From WJMT01 sp041686095 (GTDB lineage: Bacteria; Acidobacteriota; Aminicenantia; Aminicenantales; Aminicenantaceae): 21,492 nucleotides of DNA. Under the pieces are notes generated by a model, which did not search any database, was not told where the DNA came from, and was given only the letters and a program-made list of their open reading frames with translations. The stretch spans positions 1 through 21,492 of the forward strand of contig JAWLEN010000037.1 in NCBI GenBank assembly GCA_041686095.1, read 5' to 3'. Numbering within the stretch: the stretch's first letter is position 1; each line of letters begins with the position of its first letter. Positions 1 through 7,656 of this stretch are shown here, one piece after another. The position numbers and the translations under genes are program-made.

Positions 1-14
1 ATGAATAAAAAAGA

Positions 15-43
15 TTGGATTTCTTCTTTTTTTGTACTATGAT
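15..43 (+). promoter_or_regulatory. Candidate sigma70-type promoter for the S9 peptidase
   Basis: TTGGAT at 15-20 and TATGAT at 38-43 are separated by 17 bases, matching the sigma70 -35/-10 layout with four and five consensus positions. Transcription would start near 50, giving a leader of about 40 bases that contains GGGAGGGA (79-86) before the ATG at 92. This is pattern matching only. Confidence 0.4.
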
Positions 44-91
44 GGGTTATATTTAAAGCACAAAAATGATGTCAATTTGGGAGGGAATATC

Positions 92-2494
92 ATGAATATG
101 AAAAAGAAATGTTGTGTGTTTTTATGTCTGTTTATTTTCATGAGCGGTCTGATCTTACAGGCACAGGAGCCTTATAAAAAGCCGCCTCAAGAAGTGATCG
201 ATATCCTGGATGCGCCGCCACCGCCTCAAGCTTCTTTGAGCCCGGACGGAGACATAGTTCTTTTGTATACCTATGAGACCATGCCCTCTATCGCGTATAT
301 GGCTCAACCTCTGCTCCGATTGGCCGGAATTCGCATCACTCCATTAAACAACGCCCAACAGCAGACTTATTTCATGACCTCTTTGACCATAAAGTCAATC
401 CAGGATGGAACTGTTATACCAGTAGAGCTTCCTGAAGAAGCCAAGTTTGGATTTCCCCGCTGGTCTAATGACGGCTCCTGGTTTGCCCTCACACATTATC
501 TGGAGAATGGCGTGGAACTGTGGGCAGTGGAAACCAAAACAGGGGAAGTGAAAAAACTCACCGATCCAAATGTCAATGCGGTCCTTAGTTCAGGTTTTAC
601 CTGGCTTCCGGATAACCAGCATATTCTGGCTTATATGGTTCCTGAAGACAGAGGAGAACCTCCTGAAGAGCCCAAAGTACCTGTGGGACCCTATATTCAG
701 GAAGTTTCCGGAAAATACGCCAAAGTATGGACCTATCAGGACCTTTTGGAAACCCCCTATGACGAGAAATTGTTCACTTATTACGCCACCTCCCAATTAC
801 TAAAGATCGATGTGTTCACCGGAGAGGCTGAGAAGATAGGAGAACCGGGTGTTTATGCGGGGGCTTCTCCTTCTCCAGATGGAAAGCTTCTTTTGGTTCA
901 CAAAGTCAAAAAACCTTATTCTTACAGTGTTCCTTATTATTATTTCACCCACAACCTTGAGATTTGGGATATGGAGGGTCAATTGGTCCATCTGCTGGCT
1001 GAAGTTCCGCTGGCAGATGATGTTCCTATGAGGGGAGTGCCTGAAGGCATCCGTTCTGTGGATTGGCGGGCTCTTGAGCCAGCCACTCTTATCTGGGTGG
1101 AAGCCCTGGATGAAGGGGATCCTGAAAAAGAAGTTCCTCATCGGGACAAGATGATGACTTTGTCCTATCCATTCACAGAAGAGCCCCAGGAAGTTTTAAA
1201 GATCAAACACCGCTATTCAGGAATCAGCTGGCTGGAGAATCCGGGGATGGCCTTTCTGACAGAATATGACTGGAAGCGGCGCTGGAGGACTACTTATCTG
1301 GTTAATGTGGAGGATCTGTCTCAGGAACCCAAAAAGATTTTCGATCTCAGCATCCATGACCGCTATAATGACCCGGGTTATCCGGTTTACACCACCACTT
1401 CTAATGGGGAATCGGTTATTCTTCAGGATGAAGATTGGATCTATCTCAGCGGAAGAGGAGCCAATCCAGAGGGAGAACGTCCTTTTCTGGATAAATTCAA
1501 CCTTGAATCCATGGAAAAAGAACGCTTATTCCAATCAGGAGAGAACTGCTACGAATCGTTTGTTGATTTTTTGGGGGATTTCAGAGATCAGATCATCATC
1601 AGCTATCAGTCCAAAACAGAACCTCCTAATTATTTTGTGGTGAATTTGAAAAGTGATCAGCGCAGAGCTTTGACTGATTATAAAGACCCAGCCCCTCAGA
1701 TGACCGGAATGATCAAAAAGCTGGTCAAGTATAAAAGAGAAGATGGAGTTGACCTCAGCGGCACTCTTTACCTGCCTCCTGATTATGAGGAAGGGGAGAG
1801 ACTTCCTCTGGTATTCTGGGCTTATCCTTTGGAATACAGTGATCCCAGTGTGGCTGGTCAGGTCCGAAGCTCACCCAACCGGTTCACCTTTTTTAGAGGC
1901 ACGTCCCAGCTTTTCTATGTCACTCAAGGATATGCGGTGCTGGACGGGGCTCAACTGCCTATTGTGGGGGACCCAGAGACCATGAACGATACCTTTATTG
2001 AGCAGATCGTCATGGGAGCTGAAGCAGCCATAAACTATCTGGATGATCAGGGTATCATTGATCCTGAAAAGGTGGGTGTGGGAGGCCACAGCTACGGCGC
2101 TTTTATGACCGCCAATTTTCTGGCTCATTGTGACCTTTTTGCTGCCGGCATTGCCCGAAGCGGAGCTTATAACCGGACTCTGACCCCGTTTGGATTCCAG
2201 AGCGAACGCCGAACTCTTTGGGAAGCCCCGGAAATATACTTTAAAATATCTCCGTTTATGCATGCGGATAAGATCAATGAGCCCATTCTTCTCATCCATG
2301 GGGAAAAAGATAATAACTCGGGAACCTTTCCCATCCAATCTCGGCGCTTGTTCCATGCTCTTAAGGGCCATGGAGCTACGGTCCGGATGGTGATGCTCCC
2401 TCATGAAAGCCACGGCTACAGAGCCAGAGAATCAGTGCTTCATGTGCTGGCTGAGATGTTCGAATGGTTTGATAAATACGTCAAGAACAAATAA
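92..2494 (+). CDS. Secreted S9-family serine peptidase, glutamyl-endopeptidase-like
   Basis: An 800-residue exported serine peptidase of the prolyl oligopeptidase (S9) clan. I chose the ATG at 92 over the in-frame ATG at 32 because GGGAGGGA lies just upstream and because it begins the signal peptide (MNMKKK, a hydrophobic stretch, then Q-A-Q near residue 24). The N-terminal two thirds is a beta-propeller-like region. The C-terminal third is an alpha/beta hydrolase fold with GGHSYGAF (nucleophile Ser667), LIHGEKDNN (Asp740) and LPHESHGY (His774). The C-terminal blocks ARSGAYNRTLTPFGFQ and SPFMHADKI closely resemble, from memory, the plant chloroplast glutamyl endopeptidase (CGEP) group, so cleavage after Glu is likelier than after Pro. 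The protein probably degrades peptides in the periplasm or outside the cell. It is a single gene with its own candidate promoter. The family call is secure; the specificity is inferred. Confidence 0.93.
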   Translation: MNMKKKCCVFLCLFIFMSGLILQAQEPYKKPPQEVIDILDAPPPPQASLSPDGDIVLLYTYETMPSIAYMAQPLLRLAGIRITPLNNAQQQTYFMTSLTIKSIQDGTVIPVELPEEAKFGFPRWSNDGSWFALTHYLENGVELWAVETKTGEVKKLTDPNVNAVLSSGFTWLPDNQHILAYMVPEDRGEPPEEPKVPVGPYIQEVSGKYAKVWTYQDLLETPYDEKLFTYYATSQLLKIDVFTGEAEKIGEPGVYAGASPSPDGKLLLVHKVKKPYSYSVPYYYFTHNLEIWDMEGQLVHLLAEVPLADDVPMRGVPEGIRSVDWRALEPATLIWVEALDEGDPEKEVPHRDKMMTLSYPFTEEPQEVLKIKHRYSGISWLENPGMAFLTEYDWKRRWRTTYLVNVEDLSQEPKKIFDLSIHDRYNDPGYPVYTTTSNGESVILQDEDWIYLSGRGANPEGERPFLDKFNLESMEKERLFQSGENCYESFVDFLGDFRDQIIISYQSKTEPPNYFVVNLKSDQRRALTDYKDPAPQMTGMIKKLVKYKREDGVDLSGTLYLPPDYEEGERLPLVFWAYPLEYSDPSVAGQVRSSPNRFTFFRGTSQLFYVTQGYAVLDGAQLPIVGDPETMNDTFIEQIVMGAEAAINYLDDQGIIDPEKVGVGGHSYGAFMTANFLAHCDLFAAGIARSGAYNRTLTPFGFQSERRTLWEAPEIYFKISPFMHADKINEPILLIHGEKDNNSGTFPIQSRRLFHALKGHGATVRMVMLPHESHGYRARESVLHVLAEMFEWFDKYVKNK

Positions 2495-2501
2495 CCTGAA
2501 C

Positions 2502-2630
2502 TATTCATAAAAAAATGGCGATGTTTTCATTACTAATTTATTTTCAGCGATATACAAGTTTTTATCAAGAACGATGTTTTTGAATGTTTTTTTGTTAATA
2601 TTTTTTATTCTAATCGCCATTTTTTTACCA
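2502..2630. repeat. MITE-like palindromic element, long copy
   Basis: A perfect 15-base inverted repeat, TAAAAAAATGGCGAT at 2508-2522 and its complement at 2613-2627, encloses about 90 AT-rich bases. Both ends recur in opposite orientation near 14035-14093. The left 18 bases (2502-2519) are identical to the complement of 14075-14092. The right end matches the other copy in 16 of 17 positions. It lies between the convergent ends of the peptidase and methyltransferase genes. I see no ORF in it. It could act as a bidirectional terminator. Confidence 0.6.
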
Positions 2631-2745
2631 TTGAGGCGAGCCGATCTTGCTGCATCTGCTTCGTTACAGGGCATTCGAAGTAAAGGACCACGACTTCATG
2701 CCCTGCGCCTTGCATATACAGCAACCTCGACTCGTGAATAATCCA
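2631..2745. repeat. Structured GC-richer intergenic element
   Basis: A strongly folding stretch. The inner stem pairs CAGGGCAT (2667-2674) with ATGCCCTG (2698-2705) and, after a two-base bulge, GAAGT (2677-2681) with ACTTC (2693-2697), closing on an 11-base loop. Further out, TTGCTG (2647-2652) pairs with CAGCAA (2719-2724), and TTGAGG (2631-2636) pairs with CCTCGA (2725-2730) through one wobble. The stretch is visibly richer in GC than its surroundings. One minus-strand frame and the antiparallel plus frame both happen to stay open for about 40 codons, which the symmetry explains. It may be a dispersed palindromic repeat or a structured RNA; the sequence does not decide. Confidence 0.55.
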
Positions 2746-2767
2746 GGATAATAAAAAAGATCTGGTT

Positions 2768-3496
2768 TTAATTTTTTAAGATATAAAATACATAACCGTA
2801 AAATTCACCGAATTGTTCATAAGCTTCGATTTCCTGAGAAACCATATCAAGTGTCTTTTTGGCTTCCGGGTTATCTTTGTATTTCTTTTTCATTTTTTTT
2901 GTTATGTCTTTTAGATTTGAGTAGAATTCATCCCATGCGTCACGGGGCATAATAAAATGATGGATCAGCTTGTATCCAGCGTTCTGAATAATCTTTAGAT
3001 TTTGATCGATATCTCTTATGGCCGGATATTGTTTTTCCCAGAATGAAACCGCCTCTGGAGGAGGATTTTCCTTTATCCATGCCACTTCTGTGAGGGCCAT
3101 GAACCCACCTGGTTTTAAAAACTTTTTAAATTCCTTCAAGCCTTTTTTAAATCCTATAATGAAAATGGCGCCTTCACTCCAGATAAGATCGAAATTTTGC
3201 TTCAAATCAAGTTGGTTCATATCAGCATGAAGAATTTTTATTTGGGAATCCAGCTTTCGTTGTTTTACATCTTTTTGGAGTTGTTTAAGAAAAGGCTTGT
3301 GGTTGTCAACAGCCGTGATCAGTCCGTCTGTGCTTTCAGCCAGAGAAATGGTCTGAGATCCAGTTCCGCATCCAATATCCAGGATTTGAGGATTTTGTGG
3401 AAGTTGGCAGAAAGAAAAAGCTTTTTTTGTGTATTCAGGTTTGCCAGGTCCCTGTCTGTGCATCTGTTCGAATATTTCATAAAAGATTTGATCCAT
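2768..3496 (-). CDS. Class I SAM-dependent methyltransferase
   Basis: A 242-residue soluble methyltransferase. Motif I for S-adenosylmethionine binding is ILDIGCGTGSQT (residues 38-49), the acidic residue at the end of beta-2 is in AVDNH (Asp64), and beta-4 is DLIWSEGAI (103-111). GFKKGLKEFKKFLKPGGFMALTEV is the usual helix and beta-5 segment. The length matches the small UbiE/Mtase_11-type group. The substrate cannot be read from the sequence; the C-terminal half is basic and charged with no recognisable specificity domain. AAAGGAA lies about nine bases before the ATG. The sulfotransferase gene lies 49 bases upstream on the same strand, so the two may be co-transcribed and act on one small molecule or glycan, but that link is inference. 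Confidence 0.88.
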   Translation of the reverse strand: MDQIFYEIFEQMHRQGPGKPEYTKKAFSFCQLPQNPQILDIGCGTGSQTISLAESTDGLITAVDNHKPFLKQLQKDVKQRKLDSQIKILHADMNQLDLKQNFDLIWSEGAIFIIGFKKGLKEFKKFLKPGGFMALTEVAWIKENPPPEAVSFWEKQYPAIRDIDQNLKIIQNAGYKLIHHFIMPRDAWDEFYSNLKDITKKMKKKYKDNPEAKKTLDMVSQEIEAYEQFGEFYGYVFYILKN

Positions 3497-3518
3497 ATTA
3501 AAATTCCTTTCACAAAAA

Positions 3519-3547
3519 CAAAAAAAAAGAACCGTCCCTGTTTTTTT
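3519..3547. other. A-tract / CAGGGACGGTTC / T-tract motif
   Basis: On the minus strand the sulfotransferase stop codon is followed by an A-run, then CAGGGACGGTTC, then eight Ts. The flanking A and T runs can pair around the 12-base core, so it could be a weak terminator or attenuator between the two minus-strand genes. The core is not itself palindromic. The stop codon of the sulfotransferase lies inside the motif, which suggests the motif defines the end of that gene. Confidence 0.3.
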
Positions 3548-4310
3548 AAGAGTTTATTAAATCAGGTCTTACAAAATTCAATGCCTTCTTGATTTGTTCG
3601 TCAGTAGGGGATATATCAAGAAAATTGATTATCCTTTGGATAGTGTCCTCAGAATTTTCCAAAAGATCAAGAAGCTTAAGGTCAAGGTATTCTTTTCCTT
3701 CAAGGAAACGCTCTATTCTCTGATAGCCGTCCCGGGCGATTTTCTCATTAATATTTTTATCCTTAAATATAAAGCCTTCGGTGAGAAAAACTTTTATAAA
3801 GCGAAGGATGATGATCAAGCGTTCCAGGGGAGAGAAGTATAAAAATTCATGCTTTATCTCAGGAAGCCAATTTTCGAACCTAGCCGCTCTTTTGAGGGAA
3901 TCTGCAATACTTTCAGGGTCCCGTTCTAAACGGATGTAATAAGGATTTTTAAGATGATGATGAAAATAGGGAAGAGCGTATATTATAGTAGGGACTTTAA
4001 ATCCCCAGAGCTCTCTTTCATTATTCCGAATGATTTCTATAATGCGGTCTTCATATTTTTTGACAGCTTTTTCTACAAGTCTGTCGCTGTCGTTAATTCG
4101 TCTCGCCTGGTTTAAAAGTCTTTTTGACTTATAAAACATGTATTCATTGAATCCGATGAAATCTTGATTTTCATAGCACCCGTATTTATTGAGATGTATT
4201 CCTACTTTCATGTTGTCTTTTTTCCCCATCCATACGCCTAGACGGTAGAGAACACCACTAAGAAGGGAAGAACCGCTTCGCGGCATTGAGAGTATGACTA
4301 CTGTCTTCAT
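3546..4310 (-). CDS. Sulfotransferase family protein (PAPS-dependent)
   Basis: A 254-residue protein whose N-terminus, VILSMPRSGSSLLSGVLYRL, is the 5'-phosphosulfate-binding loop of P-loop sulfotransferases (PRSGSS at residues 10-15). The 3'-phosphate-binding region appears as YIRLERDPESIADSLKRA (125-142), with the conserved Arg and Ser spacing. WGFKVP (102-107) fits the beta strand usually placed between them. It should move a sulfuryl group from PAPS to a hydroxyl of a glycan, lipid or small molecule; the acceptor is unknown. There is no signal peptide or membrane segment, so it acts in the cytoplasm. The start is set by the P-loop position, although no clear Shine-Dalgarno precedes it. It lies directly upstream of the methyltransferase and may share its transcript. 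Confidence 0.85.
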   Translation of the reverse strand: MKTVVILSMPRSGSSLLSGVLYRLGVWMGKKDNMKVGIHLNKYGCYENQDFIGFNEYMFYKSKRLLNQARRINDSDRLVEKAVKKYEDRIIEIIRNNERELWGFKVPTIIYALPYFHHHLKNPYYIRLERDPESIADSLKRAARFENWLPEIKHEFLYFSPLERLIIILRFIKVFLTEGFIFKDKNINEKIARDGYQRIERFLEGKEYLDLKLLDLLENSEDTIQRIINFLDISPTDEQIKKALNFVRPDLINS

Positions 4311-4540
4311 ATTAATAGTATTAGGCCAAACAAAATATATGTTTGTTTATTTTTTTATAAATAATATTTGAAGGTAAAATATACATTTTCGAAAATCATT
4401 TATCAAGGAATAAAAAATTTGATTTTTAGTCAGCAACAGATTAAATTAAACAGTCAACAAACACATCAAAGCCCATTTAAGAAGAGATGCGATGAATCAT
4501 TCGAAACAGACAGATACTATAAATATAAAAGGAAGATAAA

Positions 4541-6124
4541 ATGAAGCTTACTTTTTTGGATATTGCTTTGTTTCTTCTATTCTTTATTGTGGCGGTAGGA
4601 GTCAGTCTATATAAAAGCCGGAAAAGAAAGACAGGCGAAGATTTTTTCCTGGCAAGCCGGGGTCTGATGTGGCCTTTGATAGGACTATCGCTGATTGCTG
4701 CCAATATATCCACAGAGCATTTTGTAGGGATGTCCGGTCAGGGAGCTGGAATTGCTGGAATGGCTGTAGCCAGTTATGAGTGGATGGCTGCCATATGTAT
4801 TGTTCTGGTGGGTCTGTTTTTTCTTCCTAAATTTCTTAAGAGCGGAATCTTCACCATTCCTGAATATTTGGAATACCGTTATAATTCCACAGCCAGAGGG
4901 ATTATGGCGTTTTACACCATGCTGATTTATGTTTTTGTCACTATTTCAGCTGTCATCTATTCCGGGGGGTTGACTCTTCACACTATTTTTGGGCTCAAAA
5001 TGATTCATGCTGTTTGGCTTATCGGAGGGATCGCTGCTCTCTACACCACCTGGGGAGGACTCAAAGCTGTAGCCTGGGCAGACCTTTTTCAGGGAACTGC
5101 GCTGATTGTTGGGGGGGCTATCACTCTATTTCTGGGGCTCCATGCTGTAGGAGGTTTAGGAAATTTCCTGGAAGTCAATGCTGACAAACTGCACATGATT
5201 CTTCCTAGGGACCATCCTGTGCTTCCTTGGACTGCACTGGTCATCGGTTTGTGGATTCCGAATTTTTATTACTGGGGTCTCAATCAGTACATATGCCAGA
5301 GAACATTGGCAGCTAAAAATTTACGCCAGGGTCAATTAGGAGTCATATTTGCAGCCGGGCTTAAATTAATCATTCCTTTTATCATCATATTTCCTGGAAT
5401 CATGGCCTATCAATTATACACTCAGGAACTTACTGCCCCTGGAGCCACCACAGATGCCGCATACCCCCTGCTGATAAGAAATCTTATTCCTGTGGGTATC
5501 AGAGGTATTATTTTTGCCGCTATCGCCGGAGCTGTGATCAGTTCTTTGGCTTCTATGTTGAATTCTGCTTCCACTATTTTCACACTGGATCTTTTTAAAC
5601 GGCGCTGGAAGAGAGATGCTTCAGAAAAGACCGTGATTCTTACCGGACGAATTATGACCATGCTTTTTGTGGTCATAGGCTGTTTGATCGCCCCTGCTTT
5701 GGATCATCCCAGTCTTCAGGGAATTTTTACTTATATCCAGGAATTTCAGGGATTTATTTCACCCGGTATTCTGGCAGCCTTTGCCTTTGGGCTGATTTTT
5801 AAACGAGCTCCAGAGTCAGCCGGAGTTTGGGCTTTAATTCTTAATCCTATTGTGTACGCTGTTCTTTTGATATTTTTTGGCAATCTTCCTTTGTTTAATA
5901 ATTTGGGGCTGACCATTGGGTCCGTTGCTTTTTTGAACAGGATGGCCATCACTTTCATCATCATTATTGCTGTCATGTCTGTTCTTTCCATTAAAAAGCC
6001 TTTGAAGGAACCCAAAGTCATGCCAGTCCGAAAAGAGTTTGACATGAAACCCACTCCCTCTGTATTATGGCTGGGCTTGGGTGTGATAGCCATCACCATT
6101 GTTCTCTATATTATTTTTTGGTAA
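4541..6124 (+). CDS. Na+/solute symporter, SSS family, vSGLT-like sugar transporter
   Basis: A 527-residue inner-membrane protein with 13-14 hydrophobic segments. It aligns by eye with Vibrio vSGLT over nearly its whole length: LIAANISTEHFVGMSG (51-66), ASYEWMAA (77-84), NFYYWGLNQY (241-250), GLKLIIPF (273-280), SSLASMLNS (334-342) and YIQEFQGFISPG (398-409). The Na2-site serines correspond to Ser334/Ser335. Several sugar-contact residues known in vSGLT are retained (Glu80, Asn248, Lys275, Gln400). Two differ: vSGLT Gln69 is His60 here and Ser91 is Ala83, so the substrate may not be galactose or glucose. AAAGGAAG sits 7-10 bases before the ATG. The aminotransferase gene starts 19 bases after the stop, so the two form an operon, and the imported compound may feed that enzyme. 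Confidence 0.93.
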   Translation: MKLTFLDIALFLLFFIVAVGVSLYKSRKRKTGEDFFLASRGLMWPLIGLSLIAANISTEHFVGMSGQGAGIAGMAVASYEWMAAICIVLVGLFFLPKFLKSGIFTIPEYLEYRYNSTARGIMAFYTMLIYVFVTISAVIYSGGLTLHTIFGLKMIHAVWLIGGIAALYTTWGGLKAVAWADLFQGTALIVGGAITLFLGLHAVGGLGNFLEVNADKLHMILPRDHPVLPWTALVIGLWIPNFYYWGLNQYICQRTLAAKNLRQGQLGVIFAAGLKLIIPFIIIFPGIMAYQLYTQELTAPGATTDAAYPLLIRNLIPVGIRGIIFAAIAGAVISSLASMLNSASTIFTLDLFKRRWKRDASEKTVILTGRIMTMLFVVIGCLIAPALDHPSLQGIFTYIQEFQGFISPGILAAFAFGLIFKRAPESAGVWALILNPIVYAVLLIFFGNLPLFNNLGLTIGSVAFLNRMAITFIIIIAVMSVLSIKKPLKEPKVMPVRKEFDMKPTPSVLWLGLGVIAITIVLYIIFW

Positions 6125-6143
6125 GCCGTTGGGAGAAGATAAA

Positions 6144-7547
6144 ATGAACCGGAATGCATTTATGGAAAAATTAATCAAAAATTATTCTTTGAAAAGTAAA
6201 AAATCGAAAGAGATTTTTAACGCTGCGTCCCAGTATCAGGTTAGAGGAGGGAGCCATAATCTCAGGCTTTTTCCTCCTTTTCCCCTTTATGCGGATAAGT
6301 GCCAGGGATCTAAAATATGGGATGCAGATGGAAATGTCTACATTGATTTCTGGCAGGGTCATTTCGCCAATGTATTGGGACACAATCCAAGTGTGGTTTT
6401 GGATAAGTTGAGGGATTTTTTTAAAAAGGGACAGGGGCTTGAAACCGGATTTCCTGAAAAGAACCAGAGAAAGCTGGCTGAACTTCTATTAAGCAGGGTC
6501 AAGGCTGATAAAATCCGCTTCACCACCAGCGGCGCTTTGGCTTCCATGTACGCTGTTATGTTGGCTAAAGCTTACACCAAGAAAGAAAAAGTGCTGAAAG
6601 TAGGAGGAGGCTGGCACGGAGCGAACCCTTATGTCTTAAAAGGGATCTCCACATTCCAGAACGGGTTGAACAAGATTGAGTCAGCAGGTCTTCCGGATTC
6701 AGCGGATTCCATGATTTTGGTGACCCGATTTAACGATAAACAGGACCTTGAACAAAAGTTTAAAGAGCATGGAGAACAGATCGCCTGTTTTATTATCGAG
6801 CCGTTTATAGGAGCTGGCGGATTTATATTTTCTTCTAAAGATTATATACAAAAAGCAAGGGATTTAACCCAAAAATACAGTGCTGTTTTGATCTTTGACG
6901 AAGTGGTTTCTGGATTCAGATTTCATGCCGGACCTGTACAGAATCTGTATAAAATCAAACCTGACTTGACTGTTTTCGGAAAAACTATTGGAGGAGGAAT
7001 GCCGGTCAGTGCTGTGGCAGGAAATAATGATCTATTATCTCTATGTAATCCAGATACAAAAAAAGAGGATCGGGTGAAATTCGAAGGAGGGACATTTTCA
7101 GGTCATCCCGCATCTATGCTTGCTGGAGCCACTTATATTCAGCACCTCATAGAGCATGAGTCTGAGATATATCCCAGAATAGGGAAATGGGGAGCTGAAG
7201 TGAGAAAAAATATAGAGGTTATCTTTTCTTCCTACGGATTTAATGTGAAATGCACAGGAGAAGGAAATGATATCGCTCCCAGCAGTTCTCTAATCGGAAT
7301 ACAGTTCTTGCGCAAAAGAGTAGATAAGGTGATTTCTCCAGAGCAGGTTTGGGATCCTGAGATCAGTGATGTTGAATTAAGAGAGAAGGCATTCAAGTTA
7401 GCTATGATGGAGGAAGGATTCCATACTTTCCATGGCTTTGGAGCTGTTTCTGCAGCGCATAAACACAATGAAATCCAGGCTTCTTTGGAGGCAGTGGAGA
7501 AAATAGCCAAGAAATGGAAAGACCTTGGTGTTCGAGAAATACTATAA
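6144..7547 (+). CDS. Class III PLP aminotransferase, glutamate-1-semialdehyde aminomutase-like
   Basis: A 467-residue fold-type I PLP enzyme. The Schiff-base lysine is Lys280 in VFGKTIGGGMPVSAVAG. The pyridine-nitrogen aspartate is Asp252 in LIFDEVVSGFR. GGWHGAN (155-161) provides the aromatic residue that stacks on the cofactor. EGGTFSGHPASMLAG (314-328) is the conserved C-terminal phosphate-side motif of the HemL-like group. It is longer than housekeeping HemL (about 430), and SGALASMYA replaces the usual SGTEA, so it is probably not the heme-pathway enzyme but an amino-sugar, beta-amino acid or other transaminase or mutase. I chose the ATG at 6144 with GGGAGAAG 5-12 bases upstream; an earlier in-frame ATG at 6099 would overlap the symporter and add unlikely residues. 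It is co-transcribed with the symporter. Confidence 0.9.
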   Translation: MNRNAFMEKLIKNYSLKSKKSKEIFNAASQYQVRGGSHNLRLFPPFPLYADKCQGSKIWDADGNVYIDFWQGHFANVLGHNPSVVLDKLRDFFKKGQGLETGFPEKNQRKLAELLLSRVKADKIRFTTSGALASMYAVMLAKAYTKKEKVLKVGGGWHGANPYVLKGISTFQNGLNKIESAGLPDSADSMILVTRFNDKQDLEQKFKEHGEQIACFIIEPFIGAGGFIFSSKDYIQKARDLTQKYSAVLIFDEVVSGFRFHAGPVQNLYKIKPDLTVFGKTIGGGMPVSAVAGNNDLLSLCNPDTKKEDRVKFEGGTFSGHPASMLAGATYIQHLIEHESEIYPRIGKWGAEVRKNIEVIFSSYGFNVKCTGEGNDIAPSSSLIGIQFLRKRVDKVISPEQVWDPEISDVELREKAFKLAMMEEGFHTFHGFGAVSAAHKHNEIQASLEAVEKIAKKWKDLGVREIL

Positions 7548-7575
7548 ATGATTTAATAATGGAAGGATCACAGAG

Positions 7576-7656
7576 ATGAATAAAATTGGTGTTCTCATTC
7601 CTGTGCAGCGATTTGGAGTCGTGAATTATTCGGGATTAATTGTTAATCTTTACTAG
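7576..7656 (+). pseudogene. Short ORF, possible stump of a lost third operon gene
   Basis: Twenty-eight bases after the aminotransferase stop there is a good Shine-Dalgarno (GGAAGGA, 7561-7567) and an ATG opening a 26-codon frame that begins MNKIGVLIPVQRFG and ends at 7656 inside the 3' end of the convergent YkvI-like gene. The start looks like the N-terminus of an ordinary cytosolic alpha/beta protein: a charged Met-Asn-Lys followed by a beta strand. I read it as the 5' stump of a third gene of the symporter-aminotransferase operon, cut by a rearrangement before about 7643. It could also be a chance small ORF. I do not recognise the family. Confidence 0.35.

Noticed and set aside
1..42. A 13-codon frame starting at the first base of the window
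   Set aside because: Too short, no upstream context, and it overlaps the best promoter candidate for the peptidase gene.
800..2413. Minus-strand frames of 113 and 180 codons inside the S9 peptidase
   Set aside because: They lie fully within a well-supported coding region in the opposite sense and have no domain features.
2620..2760. A minus-strand open frame of about 45 codons containing a run like RLLYMQGAGHEVVVLYF
   Set aside because: It has no start with a ribosome-binding site, ends inside the MITE-like inverted repeat, and the same stretch is explained by a nested stem structure. I kept it as a structured repeat.
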